Shown here one piece after another: positions 23,341-34,696 of a DNA stretch of 64,000 bases; position 1 is the stretch's first letter; every line of letters starts with the position of its first letter. Position numbers and translations under genes: made by a program. The stretch covers positions 132,820,949 to 132,884,948 of the forward strand of contig JAHLJT010008756.1 of the NCBI GenBank assembly GCA_031308135.1, given 5' to 3'. The notes under the pieces are model-generated. The model had not been told where the DNA came from. It was given only the letters and a program-made list of their open reading frames with translations, and ran no database searches. This DNA is from Acheta domesticus (taxonomy: Eukaryota > Arthropoda > Insecta > Orthoptera > Gryllidae).

Positions 23341-25095
23341 TTAACAGGGTAATTTGTAATTCCGAATTTTCGGTCCGTTGGAATTTACCTGGAGGACGAC
23401 TATCATATGTGTAATTAACTCATTTATTGAATGGAAAATGGATAATGAGAATGCAAAGGCTATAAAACAATAGGAAAAGTTAAAGGGGCAAGTGAAACAA
23501 TATCTATTTAAATAGCAGATACGACACACTGGATTTGAGAACTAAAAATTCCAAAACAAAATTTCTTCTATGAATTGGTATTACAGTATCTGACCGTAAA
23601 ATATCGGTGCGGAAGTGCTAATAAAAATAAATGTTATTGAACAATAAAAAAACTTCTTTCTACGGTTTTATTAATGCGCTACCTTCAAAAACAAAATGTT
23701 CTGAATCAAATGAAATGTGTTTTAAAAATGGAGAAAATACATTTCATATGCGTGGAATTGTAATTTAAAAACTGTTCCGACTTGTAACATTAACAGTTGA
23801 AATTATAAAATTATTTTAAAGTAAAAATTTCAACATCTCGATTATCTAGCAATCATCTAAAATGTGACATCGACACGAGCAAACTCGGTACTATCCGTTC
23901 TCTTCCACCCTGAAAATTAAAGGTTATTACTTTCATTTTGTCTGCATGCCACATAAAGTGAGAAGAGTCTCTCTTGCTTTTTGCTGGCGACCTTTAATGC
24001 GACACTGATAACGAAACCTAGATATTACCAAAATTCAATCTCTAAAATTAAAACACTGATTGATGTTTTAAATATCGATTTTTAAATCTCGTTTAGTAAC
24101 CTCCAACATTAAATTCTTGTGCAACAAAATTTAATTTGGCAGTGGCAATGTATAGTAATTTATAACTAAGATTTAGCCGAAAACGAAGTTAACGGCGTTA
24201 AAATAACGAAAGCTATGGACAAAACTGAGCCTGAAACCTGAACGCCCAGGGGCATCTCAAATGGTCAATGCTCACTCGACAAACATATGAGAAGATGGGG
24301 GGGAGCTCTAAGCTCACAGCACTGCTGCGGACCACCTCTCCATGCGAGAAATAAGACGAAAAACTTAGGAGATAGGAAGACATGAGGGTCATCTCGGATG
24401 AGAGATAATTTTCTTCATTTGCTCTCACCGTGTCAAACCGCGTCAATCAGCTACTATTTCAAATATTTTTACTTGTACAAATTGGTGATAATGGGAATGT
24501 TCTATTTACGAACAAAACATCAATAAAATACATTGAGGTTAAGAAAACACTGTTGTCGATGTTAAGAAAACGTTTTTACAGAAACATCGATATTTCTATA
24601 AAACATCAATATTTTGAAAATATAACGATGTCACGTTCCTAACACGAACCTCAAACTAAGGAAGTTATTCGCCACTCTGTGCTTATTGTAGAGAATGTAT
24701 ACGTATGAACCGATATCTGCATTAGTCCAGTTAATTTGTAACGCATAGAACTCTTTACAAGTTTTGAGGACTGTTAAACACAGCCTTATCGTATTTTGTT
24801 TTTTAAAACCAGATATTTTGGTCTGCAGCATTTGTACGGGATCTGTTGTTTCCCTTCTCGTTTGTAAACGATATTGTCTCTCTCCCTAATTATCTCTTTA
24901 TTCTCTCTCCCACATCACGGTTTCCAAATGTCCAGTACATCCTAATTGGTATTTTTTTCTTGTACCACATAATGGCATGATATTCACAATGTAGTGGTGC
25001 TAAAACACAGAGCACCCTGTCTGGAAGGCAAACATGAAGGGTGGGGTCAAAACGAGAGGGAATGGAGGAGGGGAGATGATGCATTAGGCGGCGAA
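23341..25095. other. AT-rich DNA, no gene seen
   Basis: No recognisable gene or mobile element. Composition shifts to GC at about 25000-25100, leading into the next island. Confidence 0.5.
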
Positions 25096-25720
25096 ATTGG
25101 ATTCTGGAAGCGCTAATAAGCCTTCTCCAGCGCCTCCAGGTGGCCGGATGGAGGGCCCAGGCTTTCATTACGGGGCCACGCGCCCGCCTGATCATACGCC
25201 CGCCCGGTCGCCCCAACGCTCAAGGGTTCCGTCCCGCCCGCCCGCTTCACCCGTCCGCCTGCTCACCTGCCCGTCTACTCACCCACTGGTATACTGGTCC
25301 GCCGCTTCACCCACCGCTTCACCCGCCCCTTCACCCGCCCCTTCACCCTCCCCTTTACCCGCCCCTTTACCCGCCCCTTCACCCGCCCCTTCACTCGCCC
25401 CTTCACCCGCCCCTTCACCCTCCACCCCCCCAATCCCTCATCCGCAGCCTCACTTACCTGCCACTCCCTCATCCGCAGCCCCCCTTCACTCATACATCCA
25501 TTGGTCCCTTCGTTCATCCACACATGCATCCATTCGATCGTCTATTCGCACACCCGCCTGTTCTCTTGTCCGATCTTTCACCTGTTTACCCACCCATAAG
25601 CTCCCCTCCAACCGACAGCCCGTCCTCCTGCCGATGTACTCCCCCCTGCCCGCCGACAATAATCCCAGGAACTGGAAGAGTTGGTGGGGGAGGTGCTTCA
25701 AGATGCTAAGTCAACCAAGA
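25096..25720. other. C-rich island with 12-bp minisatellite
   Basis: The single-copy left edge (25085-25190) is followed by C-rich DNA holding the 12-bp array at 25303-25424. Decayed CACTCCCTCATCCGCAGCC-type words (seen twice near 25433 and 25465) follow. The 230- and 189-codon frames over it are Pro/Ser/Ala/His-rich repeats without domains and are not called genes. Confidence 0.6.
25303..25424. repeat. 12-bp minisatellite (CACCCGCCCCTT)n
   Basis: About ten units with substitutions (CACCCTCCCCTT, TACCCGCCCCTT, CACTCGCCCCTT). The 12-bp period preserves every frame, which explains the Ala-Pro-Ser and Pro-Pro-Leu-His frames. Confidence 0.92.
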
Positions 25721-26339
25721 TGTCAGCATGTGCGATCTCTTCATTTCGAAGAAAAGTTTATAAACTTACATCAATTTAAGAAGAGTTAAATGAACACCCG
25801 ACAAGTGCAAATATCTGCTTAAGATGCAAAATGAAAATATTAGGGAGAAGAAAGTGTAACTAATTACAAGCTGTGAAAGATCCAAGAAATTACAGAGTGC
25901 TCAATGAGAGACGGGGTCAAAATCAGCTACGGCTATTACAAGAAAATTCTCTCTCCTTCAGCAAAGACTTGTGAAATGTGACGTAGAAATACGTATCATG
26001 ACATTCGACGTCGGAAATGTTATATAGGAATTTTAAATACATAATAAAATATATTATTACACTGTATATTATATAATGGAATATAAAACTGTTCAGAAAA
26101 AGGTTGAACCCAAACCATTTGTTCAAGAAATAATTTTGTTCGTATTAGCACGCACGTACACATACCCAAAAAAATAATTTTATATAATCTCAACAATCAC
26201 AACTGCAATGCCATAAATCTATTCCAGCTGCTTTCATACGTTCTAAACTGTAGAAGAAATTTGTTACCTTGCGGTCTTCACAATTCTATTACAATACCGC
26301 GTAAACGTAATAAAGCAACGCTTTCACGGTCTTTTTCAC
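25721..26339. other. AT-rich DNA, no gene seen
   Basis: Nothing recognisable. Confidence 0.5.
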
Positions 26340-27010
26340 CCACTTCACAGCTCTTCGGCCGGAGCGTAAAGAGCGTTAAAAATGCACGGCAGTAAGGATA
26401 ACTCCACGTTGCATTCTAGAGCGGCGGAAAAGCACACCTTTACAACGTCTTTTAAGTCCCACAACAAATCACGTCCTCGCTTGCCTTGCTGCTCGCGCTC
26501 TCCGGTGCTTTTCGCGCCGCTCCGTCAGGCAGGCGTACCGCAAGGCTCACCTCCGCGCTCACCTCAAGGCACATCTTAATTGCGGCTCAGGGGGGCGGGA
26601 AAGCGGCGAGAAAAATACCCGCAATTCCCGGCCGGAATTAGAGCGCGGGCAAAGGCTTCATCAAACAGGGCCGCCAACCCCCGCGCGCTCACGATAGGGA
26701 AAGAGAGGGGAGGGGCAAACAGCGACTAGGGGAGAGAGGGATGTCTGCACACTTTCACCATAAATCCGACTCGCGGCAGCAGAACATTACCAACAGTAAT
26801 AAAGTTTTTTTTCTATTTTTTTAATCCCAAACTGTCACGACTTTGCGCGAAGTATTACACGATTAATTTTAAATTAATAAATTAACTTTGTCTGCCGCCT
26901 ATCTAGAGGCGGTGTTACAAGGTCCGTAAACTTACAGACGGGGAAACGCACGTGCCGAGAGAATGGGTGGGGGGAAGAGAGGGGGGCGAGGAGAAGTTGT
27001 GGGATGGGGG
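26340..27010. other. GC-richer island, no repeat array
   Basis: CpG-containing single-copy sequence at 26340-26700 is followed by G-rich patches (26700-26745 and 26940-27010). An open frame of 65 codons at 26382-26579 has no recognisable domain. It may be regulatory, but there is no direct evidence. Confidence 0.3.
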
Positions 27011-27167
27011 AACGCAATTTAAGAATTCCGAAGGGCTAAAGGGAGAGTACAACAAGCACACCATTAATCAAAAAACTAAATGTTTTTAATAAGATGTAAA
27101 GTGATTATTAGGAAGAAAGTTGCTGAAAAGAGCTTCATTACCCCAGTGATGATCTAAATCCTGGAGA

Positions 27168-27175
27168 TGACGTCA
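27168..27175. promoter_or_regulatory. CRE palindrome TGACGTCA
   Basis: A perfect TGACGTCA, the binding sequence of CREB/ATF bZIP factors. An isolated 8-mer is expected about once per window by chance, so its function is uncertain. Confidence 0.2.
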
Positions 27176-28079
27176 CGAGGGAACGGTCGGTAAGTATAGA
27201 CTTTGCGCTCATTTATTCATCACTAGCAAAATACTCGACCTTTCCAGGGCTTTCTTGATATCTAATCCTTTCAAAAGAGGAAAACAATTTTATATAAAGC
27301 ACGATGTTTAAGATTAGTATTTTTAATGTATTTGGTTCAAGTTTTAATAAAATAATACTATTTTCCTTTAATTTTATATTACAGTACATTGGTATTAAAT
27401 TATTTTCTTTATCATACGCACAGCTACTGGCCTCTAGCGAAACTATTAATTGCCAATTCTACCGCGCCACTAATTTTAATACATTTTCCAAATATAGTTT
27501 TAATAATCGTGTGATTAGACTGCAAATTCATCACTATTATCTAAGTTTGTTAAGATTCGACGAGAGACAAAGTTGTTAAGATATTATAAAAACGAATCTG
27601 AGGCAGAGGCCAAATATTTCAGAACCACAGTTGCTCACCATTACCCGCAATTAGTGTTCATAAGATAAAATAAAATTTAGAAGCAAATATATGCAAATTA
27701 AATTATATTACATCACATTAGATAGTAATGGAAGTATTTATAACAGTTCTTAGCAAAAATGTTTGATTTAGAATTGTTGTTTGTACAACAGTTTCTATGC
27801 ACAGTATCTTGATATTTTCTTATCAAGTTGAGGATAATAAGTATTATTTTATTAATTTTTTGCTTGTTCTGTATTTGTAACAGGAGAAACGTGAGTTCTA
27901 CTACATGGATTCCTCTGGGCATTAGTTTGATTTTTATGGCAGTTTTGAACTCACACACCACGAAGTGGTATCCCATACATGAGATACACACATGAGGTTT
28001 ACTGCTAAGATAAACAGATTACATTGTAGTATATGTAAGGAAAAAATAATTATAATAAATATAAATAAATAAATAAAAA
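27176..28079. other. AT-rich DNA, no gene seen
   Basis: Low-complexity AT-rich sequence with short Phe/Ile/Asn-rich frames and no domains. Confidence 0.5.
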
Positions 28080-28575
28080 AGTACTGTTTTATATGCATCG
28101 GAAATTTGGAAATTAAAGAAAAATTTAAAACCAAACTACTGGCAACAGAAATGGACTTTTTAAGAAGATCATCCAGGATATCAAAATTAGAAAAAATAAG
28201 AAATTTAAAAATAAGAGAAAAATGAATAAAGTTCATACAATTTTAGAAACCATTGCAATACAAGCAATTGCAATGGTTTGGTCATGTGAAAAAAATGAAA
28301 GATAATAGAATTCCAAAAATAATTTTAGAGTGGTTTCCGATGGGTAGGAAGAAAAGAGGAAGACCTAAACACAGCTGGCTGAGAGAAATTAAGGGAATTT
28401 TAAAGGACAAGAACTTAACAGACAAGGATTATGAAGATCGGGACAAATGGAGAAATAAAATTAAAATTATGTAATTTATTAGAATTGTGGGTAACAGAAA
28501 GTTGTTTTCTATAACAATATAAAACTGTGAAATAAATAAAATAATCAATATTATTATTATTATTATTATTTATTA
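28080..28575 (+). mobile_element. LINE reverse-transcriptase ORF C-terminal remnant and 3' tail
   Basis: Three frame-shifted pieces give a familiar order. LYASEIWKLK (about 28092) is followed by LLATEMDFLRRSSRIS and IRNLKIREK (28137-28224). Then comes LQWFGHVKKM at about 28265, RIPKIILEW and GRKKRGRPKHSW (to 28474, stop TAA). This is the conserved post-RT C-terminus of endonuclease/reverse-transcriptase LINEs common in insects (consensus LYGSETW, LxATEMDFxRR, LRWFGHVxRM, GRRxRGRPxxxW). A premature TGA at about 28222 and frame changes show it is dead. The 3' end runs into AATAAA-type sequence and a (TTA)n tail at 28547-28575. Confidence 0.88.
28547..28575. repeat. (TTA)n microsatellite tail
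   Basis: About nine TTA/TAT units directly after the LINE 3' region, probably derived from its tail. Confidence 0.85.
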
Positions 28576-28619
28576 TAGTATTTTTATTTACACGTCTGAA
28601 AATGATTCACTTCTACATT

Positions 28620-28934
28620 ACCTGCATTCTCACATCTGCACACGCATCACGATCGCCAATTGACATCAACAACAAAACACTCGACGCAAAATGCGATAAG
28701 CGGAATAACATCACGTAGAAATAATTCCGCGCTAATCGGCGCTCTGAATGAGCTGCATAATTTTCTTGCGCGGCGGCGGACAAGCGACAATCAGCGTGCG
28801 CGCCTTTGTGCCGAGTGCATTGTGGGGGCGCCGGCTCATGGCAGCGCTGGCCACCGCAGACTCCGCAACAACCAGCGGCCCAGAAATATTGCAGCTGAAG
28901 CACGCCAGCCCCGTCCAGCCCCTCCCATCCAGAC
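28620..28934. other. CpG-rich single-copy island flanking the 10-bp minisatellite
   Basis: Balanced, CpG-rich, non-repetitive DNA with words such as GATAAGCGGAATAAC and ATAATTCCGCGCTAATCGG. It resembles the other islands that adjoin a minisatellite. Open frames on both strands merge into the minisatellite and lack domains. Confidence 0.3.
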
Positions 28935-29167
28935 CGCCCAGCCCCGCCCCGCTCCGCCCCGCCCCGCCCCGCCCAGCCCCGCCCCGCCCCGCCCCGCCCA
29001 GCCCCGCCCCGCCCCGCCCCGCCCAGCCCCGCCCAGCCCCGCCCAGCCCCGCCCAGCCCCGCCCAGCCCCGCCCAGCCCCGCCCAGCCCCGCCCAGCCCC
29101 GCCCAGCCCCGCCCAGCCCCGCCCAGCCCCGCCCAGCCCCGCCCAGCCCCGCCCAGCCCCGCCCAGC
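28935..29167. repeat. 10-bp minisatellite (GCCCCGCCCA)n
   Basis: The left part (28935-29010) mixes 5-bp CCCCG and 10-bp units. The right part (about 29020-29167) is around 15 perfect copies of GCCCAGCCCC. The minus strand has runs GGGGCGGGCT, giving GC-box (Sp1/KLF-type) sequences and regularly spaced G-runs able to form G-quadruplexes. Frames on both strands read Pro/Ala/Gln or Gly/Ala/Trp/Arg and are artefacts. Confidence 0.95.
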
Positions 29168-29389
29168 CAATTGTAGTGTTCTGACACCATATTGTAAACC
29201 TACCTACAGAAATAATAAATATCTATCTCCCGCTCCTCCAGCCTCATATTTATTCCTGCCCGCAATACGATCGTTCTTGCAATACTTCGACCGTCATCAA
29301 ATACCCCGCTTTATTCATTACCCCCAGCTAGATCGCGTCCGAGTTCGTCGACTCCCTCTGAAACTGCTTCTCTCACTTTCAAAGGTCAC

Positions 29390-29705
29390 CACACCTCCAC
29401 ACTCCCCTTGCACTGCCAAAATAACACCACCTATCTCCCTTCCCTCTCCTACCCCTCTCCGTCTCCTCTCCGACCTCTCACCTTCCACTCTCCCTCTACT
29501 CTCCCTCTATCCCCTTCCACTTTCCCTCTACTCTTCCTCCCCTCTCTCACCCTCTCCTTCCACTCTTTCTTCTCTCCCTCCTCCTCTCCTTTGCCTCTTT
29601 ATCTACTCTCCCTCCTCTCTCCCCCACTCTCCTTACTCTCTACACTTCCTCCCCTCGCCTTCCCCTCTCATCCACTCTCCCTCCAGTCTCCATCTCCATA
29701 TCACC
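29390..29705. repeat. Polypyrimidine tract (CTCTCCCTCTA words)
   Basis: About 300 bp are nearly pure C and T on the plus strand, with imperfect repeats such as CTCTCCCTCTACTCT and CCTCCTCTC. Pro/Ser/Leu/Tyr frames arise from it. It is followed by a CpG-richer patch (29705-29900) without a recognisable gene. Confidence 0.85.
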
Positions 29706-29900
29706 GATGCACCGGAGCAGCCTGGCCGCAAATGCCGTTGCCCTGTTCGCAGGGATTACCCCCGCCCCACCCCGCCCCCCGCCACCACTCAAAAGGCAAA
29801 CAAAATGGCGTGCGGCTGCCTGCCAGGGAGCGCTGAATCTCCAAACGCAGCGGCGGCCAGGAGGGCTTCAAAATAAGCCCGCGCTAATGGAAGGAAAACA

Positions 29901-30735
29901 CACAGTCACATTATATTTAGGGGGAAAGAAATCTCACTTACGACGAATTTAATGTTGCACGTACTTGAATACCGTATCCTTTTAAAGAGTTACTTTCGTT
30001 TCTATGCGAGACAGTTTTGTAACGTATTTAGAATGGAAGAAAAAATACATGAAGAAATATTTGCTTTAGCTAAGAAATATACAAAAGTGCACAAAGGAAA
30101 TACAGAAAACTGTATTTGCCACAGGCACAAAGGACATAACTGTCGGTAAAGATTCAAGTTATTTCTCGAGAGAAATATTCCAATGAAGATTTTGTGAATA
30201 ATTATTGTTATTAACATTGGGTCGTTTTAAATTATTTCACAATAGTCAAATAATTCAACAAGTTGAAAATAGTCGCAACGTTTTCCCAGTGTTCAGAATT
30301 TCTTAAACAGCCATAGACAAATGACAAATTTACATTTAATGTGTAAGCAATAGATGGTCATGATCTATGTAAATAAATGAATAATCATTGTTTGTAGTAA
30401 TTTATCTCTACATAAAATGCTTTAATTTTATGTAAACTTCAGTAATTTCTTTCATTTGTTTCTTTCAAGAAACATTAGTTTCATGATCAACGCGAAATGG
30501 AAATATTATTGTTATTCCAAATATTACCAGTTACACTTTTAATTTTATAAAATAGTCGAGATCCTATACTAGGCAAGATCGTCGAATCGCACAAATTATA
30601 ATTTTCTACGATCTGCCTCCGAGAAAATAGACAAGCAATATACTTCCAAAAAAACGAATAAAATTAACGACACATTATAGGCGGTTTGTATTATTTCAAA
30701 CCACCCAAAATGTACATGTCTAAAGAGACTGCTAG
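29901..30735. other. AT-rich DNA, no gene seen
   Basis: Short frames only, none recognisable. Confidence 0.5.
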
Positions 30736-31120
30736 TAAATGTTAGACGGGGCAGTCATCACTCGCTGAGAAAATATCGCGGAAGCCCACGAATTCTTTAA
30801 GTGACGTATTTTCCCTGTGAAACCGCAACAAGCGAGCCCTCAAATCCGCTAACGGCGGAGATAAACGTCCAATCAAAGTGACGCTAAGATCGCTCGGGCC
30901 AACAGACAACGCGTCAGAGCGTGGAGCCTCATGCGAATGACAAATTAACTTCATAAACACGCAGCGCGGGTGGAGGTGGATCGGGACAGGGAGGGGGGTC
31001 AGGGCGGGGCGAGGCGGGGCGGCGAGCGACGAGCTTCCGAGACCAGGGGTGGCGGCGCGGTCGTTGCTGCAGATGAACAACGCTGTGCCACTCTTCACCC
31101 ACGGCTTCACAGTGGGCTTC
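30736..31120. other. GC-richer island, no array
   Basis: Single-copy, CpG-containing sequence with one G-rich segment at 30970-31025. A minus-strand frame of 129 codons crosses it but shows no domain or conserved motif, so I do not call it a gene. Confidence 0.3.
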
Positions 31121-31915
31121 ACGGCGACCAAATTTCATCCACTGGCTTCACTTGCAGAGTAACAACAACGATAAACATGTTCTTTATCGTCGGTTTACAC
31201 AATAAAACGTAGCGTGTATTTATGCTTGTGGAACAGTGCGTGTAAAACACAGTCGACATGAGATAATAAAAAATGAAATTAATTAATTCCTAAGTAATTA
31301 TTTTTTGTAAACAAAAATATCTGCATATTGAGAAGTAAAAAAAATCTGAATTAAATATGGTATTTAAAATGTTCTCTTACCATTATATTTGCACACTTTT
31401 GATCCCCAGAGTGCGTGTTGTAACAAACTTAAATGAAGAGATTGTATAAATGTTCAAATTTTATTGAGAAGGCGGTTTCGGAACATTTACAGCAACTGGC
31501 TTGTTGTACTACGAATCGAGTACTTTACAATGAATTTTGTAAGAATTTATAAAAATATTTTCGAGTAGTAGGTAGATTCCAATTTCAATACAACAATTTA
31601 TGCAACCGTTTCAATTTCTACGAGAAATCCAGTGCGACGGTGAACTACCATGAGTTCAAGCATTCAACTAAAGCTACATTTCAGCTCATTTTAATCAGGA
31701 CGGACATTGGTTTTCATGGTTTACTTAAACATCGATGTTGAACTAAAATACTAATTGAAATGTTGTTTAGTTGTATTTTTATTATTGTGAATGTGTGAAT
31801 TATGTGTTGAATAGTTGTATTTTTATTATTTGTAGTAAATAAAAGACTATTTTATATAAAATTTAACGTAATCAATTAACGAACGATGACAAAGACGCTA
31901 ATACTGCCTTAACGT
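31121..31915. other. AT-rich DNA, no gene seen
   Basis: No recognisable feature. A local duplication of GTTGTATTTTTATTATT occurs at about 31769 and 31813. Confidence 0.45.
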
Positions 31916-32277
31916 TGAATGCTATACCACTGTGTGTCGCGCGAGCTGCCAGCCGCCAGTCACAGCAGATCGCCTGCGGTTATTGTGACTTATATGCGTC
32001 GTATTTGTTGTTCAATATTTGAGCGCGCGCTTTTGTTACAAAAACACGGGTGGCCCGGCAAGCGAGCGAAGCGTTTGAAATTACATCGACGGGGGGAGGG
32101 GGGCAGGGGGGGCGAGCCGACGGGCGAGTGGCTAGGTGAGTCAGTGGGTGAGTGAGAGTGTGGGTGGGTGGGTGGGTGGGAGAATGAGGATCGAGAGCGG
32201 GGAACGGGCGATGGGAGGTGGTGGGGCGGGGATGGGGAATGTGGAATGGGCAATGGTCATTGAAAGTCATCGACAGG
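31916..32277. other. CpG-rich island leading into an 11-bp minisatellite
   Basis: The single-copy CpG-rich part (31916-32090) passes into G-rich words (GGGTGGGTGGGTGGGAG at about 32163), then the 11-bp array. It has the same architecture as the other islands. Confidence 0.4.
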
Positions 32278-32605
32278 CGATGGGTGGGCGATGGGCGGGC
32301 GATGGGCGGGCGATGGGCGGGCGATGGGCGGGCGATGGGCGGGCGATGGGCGGGCGATGGGCGGGCAAAGGGCGGGCGATGGGCGGGCGATGGGCGGGCG
32401 ATGGGCGGGCGATGGGCGGGCGATGGGCGGGCGATGGGCGGGCAAAGGGCGGGGCGATGGGCGGGCGATGGGCGGGCGATGGGCGGGCGATGGGCGGGCG
32501 ATGGGCGGGCGATGGGCGGGCAAAGGGCGGGCGATGGGCGGGCGATGGGCGGGCGATGGGCGGGCGATGGGCGGGCGATGGGCGGGCGATGGGCGGGCGA
32601 CGGGC
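32278..32605. repeat. 11-bp minisatellite (GATGGGCGGGC)n with a higher-order variant
   Basis: About 30 copies of GATGGGCGGGC. A variant unit AAAGGGCGGGC appears near 32366, 32443 and 32521, that is every 77-78 bp (seven units; the extra base is a GGGG insertion after 32450). This marks a seven-unit higher-order block amplified at least twice. Frames on all strands (Met-Gly-Gly-Arg-Trp-Ala or Ala-Arg-Pro-Ser-Pro) are artefacts. Confidence 0.95.
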
Positions 32606-33339
32606 TTTCGTACCTGCTGGAGAACGAAGCAAACTCCATACGAGTCAACTCGACCCGAACCCACTCGATTCAAAGCGCTGGCGAACGCCGTTTGCAAACA
32701 ACGCACGTCACAGCCTGTCACCGTGAACGGATTGCGCGGGAAATGCTCGTAGCAAAATTCACGAGCTGGGCTCGACCTCGAAAACTGTAGAGGACAAAAA
32801 TAGCTTTCTAATGACTATTTGCTTTGTTGAATACATTTTTACTCATTTTAGAAAAGTGTATACGGTCACTTTCATTAATAAAAAATATTCGTAAAAATTT
32901 AACTTTCAGAGTATGAGAATAATTTTCATTGGAAGGCAGTTTACGACAAAAATGTCTGTTTATTAGTTATTTTTATTGTTTTATTTACCACACTGACTGT
33001 AGTTTTTGTGTTGCGTTGCATTCAGGAGGAAAATGTTCGGTGACCCGACCCACATACATGCCTATACATGGCCTTCACTTCATACGTAGGAATCATACAA
33101 GTATTCTATATAAACCTATGCTCGGTCAAATAAGTAGTATTTTCAATCAATAAATCAACAATGATGCCTTGTTTTACATGTCGAGGCTCAGGCCATCAGG
33201 CCTGCTATCCGCCTGTTAATGTAAATTTCGCGACGCTATTTTCGTTATCTCTTTTGTCCTTGTTTGGAAGTATTACACGTTAACAGTTTTACAGACTGAC
33301 TTTACACTGGGTTAGCAGTATCTGGTAATGTGTTGGACT
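32606..33339. other. No gene seen
   Basis: 32606-32790 is still CpG-rich and single-copy, continuing the frames out of the minisatellite without a domain. 32790-33339 is AT-rich and featureless. Confidence 0.4.
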
Positions 33340-33926
33340 GATTGATTAGTTATTTCGGGAGCGTCATCTTCTATGTTTATTGGTTCCGTAAGTACAGTGC
33401 ATATTTTGCGGGTGATTTCTCGCTGGATGACGAAATCCGACGCCGACTTTCTCGATGTCGGTTTGCGGGGTTTTCTCCAACCAGTTATCTCTCACTGGCA
33501 GAACCCTGCCTCAGCCGGACTAGTCACATGTCCAACTAGTCCGACTAGTCACATGTCCAACTAGTCCGACTAGTCACATGTCCAACTAGTCGGACTAGTC
33601 ACATGTCGGTGTGTGTCAGTGCAGTGCATGTAAGTGTGAGTGCAAGAAAGGCGTGTGGAGAAGAAGGAAAGATTGCGCACCGTCCGTGCGCTATTTGTTA
33701 GGGCATGGATCTGCCATTCACCTGGTGTTGGTCGGAGAAACCACGAAAAACTATCGATCAGAGCGGTCGGACGTTAGAATTCTCCTCCAGACATTGCTGA
33801 AGTTGTCTTAGCTATTCTCGAAAGTTAGCTATTGTCGAAAATCCTGCTACCAACGGGACTCGAACTCTAGGACTCTGGGTGGCAGACAACACTGGCATCA
33901 ACTGATGCCCGAAGCCGTCTAAGCTA
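33340..33926 (-). mobile_element. SINE-1 copy, near complete, with internal tandem expansion
   Basis: The minus strand runs from a tRNA-like head (about 33926 down to 33850) to a GATT-type tail remnant at 33340-33352. The head holds a perfect pol III B box, GTTCGAGTCC, at 33859-33868 read on the minus strand. Landmarks shared with other copies are GAATTCTCCTCCAGAC (33778), GTTGGTCGGAGAAACCACG (33727) and GGGGTTTTCTCCAACCAG (33466). Positions 33518-33607 carry a lineage-specific 25-bp tandem repeat. The A-box region is diverged. Frames over the body recur in several copies but are not genes. Confidence 0.9.
33518..33607. repeat. 25-bp palindromic tandem repeat inside SINE-1
   Basis: 3.6 copies of a 25-bp unit starting GACTAGTCACATGTCC and ending AACTAGTCC. 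Each unit carries two ACTAGT palindromes around ACATGT, so the array can form hairpins. No other SINE-1 copy in the window has it. Confidence 0.95.
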
Positions 33927-34696
33927 CTGATGTATTTGAAATGAAGATAATTCTCTGCGCATCTTAAGACGTAATCGTGATTTCGAATTTACAGGAGAGG
34001 ATTTGGCAAGTGCTAGTTTTGAAAAAGGATCTGCGACTGAATTTAATAATATACGGTAAATATTTAAACAAATATTGATTTGAAAGTATGATTTCCGAAG
34101 TTAAAGTCTAAAACTGATGAAGTTGGTCATTAAAGCAAATGGACACATTCACATTCTCCACAAAATCTGGTGAGCAACTTTTTAAACACGTTTCATTCCG
34201 ATAGTGACACCAAGAAGGGTGGAGCTGATCTCACATAAAAATGTCGTAACAATATTGTAAATTAATCGTAACAATTTTTTCTTTGATAAAAAATCATAAT
34301 ATTTTTAATTGATGATACTCTAGCTTTTTCGGCTATGCCATTGCCAACGACAAGTCTTTTCGATGGCACGTTCGGTGGTCACTTCGATTCCAGCGAACCA
34401 GCATTTCGGGTCCATCACATTGTACCTACACTATCATATCCGTTGCCCATGGAAGAGTATTACGTCCCATTTTGTCTCATTTTTTTATGCCTCGCAACTA
34501 GCTCTCCCGCATTTAACGGCCTACCCAAAATATAATACGACTAGCGAACGCGTAACGAGAGACCGCCGCTGATAGCGTGCTCAGCGCACGTAATGCCCTT
34601 TGCGCAACGCGTTCGCTCTTTGACCCGTGCGCGACCTCGCTCTAGGGGAACCCCCTCGCACACCCACTCAGTGGCACGTGACCTGCGAGCGCATCC
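33927..34696. other. No gene seen; short inverted repeat at 34545-34617
   Basis: The AT-rich part to about 34320 is featureless. 34330-34690 is GC-richer, with an inverted repeat AGCGAACGCGT (about 34545) and ACGCGTTCGCT (about 34607). Short open frames lack domains. Confidence 0.4.

Noticed and set aside
28613..29190. Gly/Ala/Trp/Arg and Pro/Ala/Gln frames up to 185 codons
   Set aside because: Artefacts of the 10-bp (GCCCCGCCCA)n repeat.
32278..32605. CRISPR-like regular repeat array
   Set aside because: Direct repeats are contiguous with no unique spacers, in a eukaryotic context. It is a minisatellite. The same applies to the other arrays.
32136..32790. Several 120-220-codon frames on both strands
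   Set aside because: Products of the 11-bp minisatellite, whose period cycles all three frames without stops.
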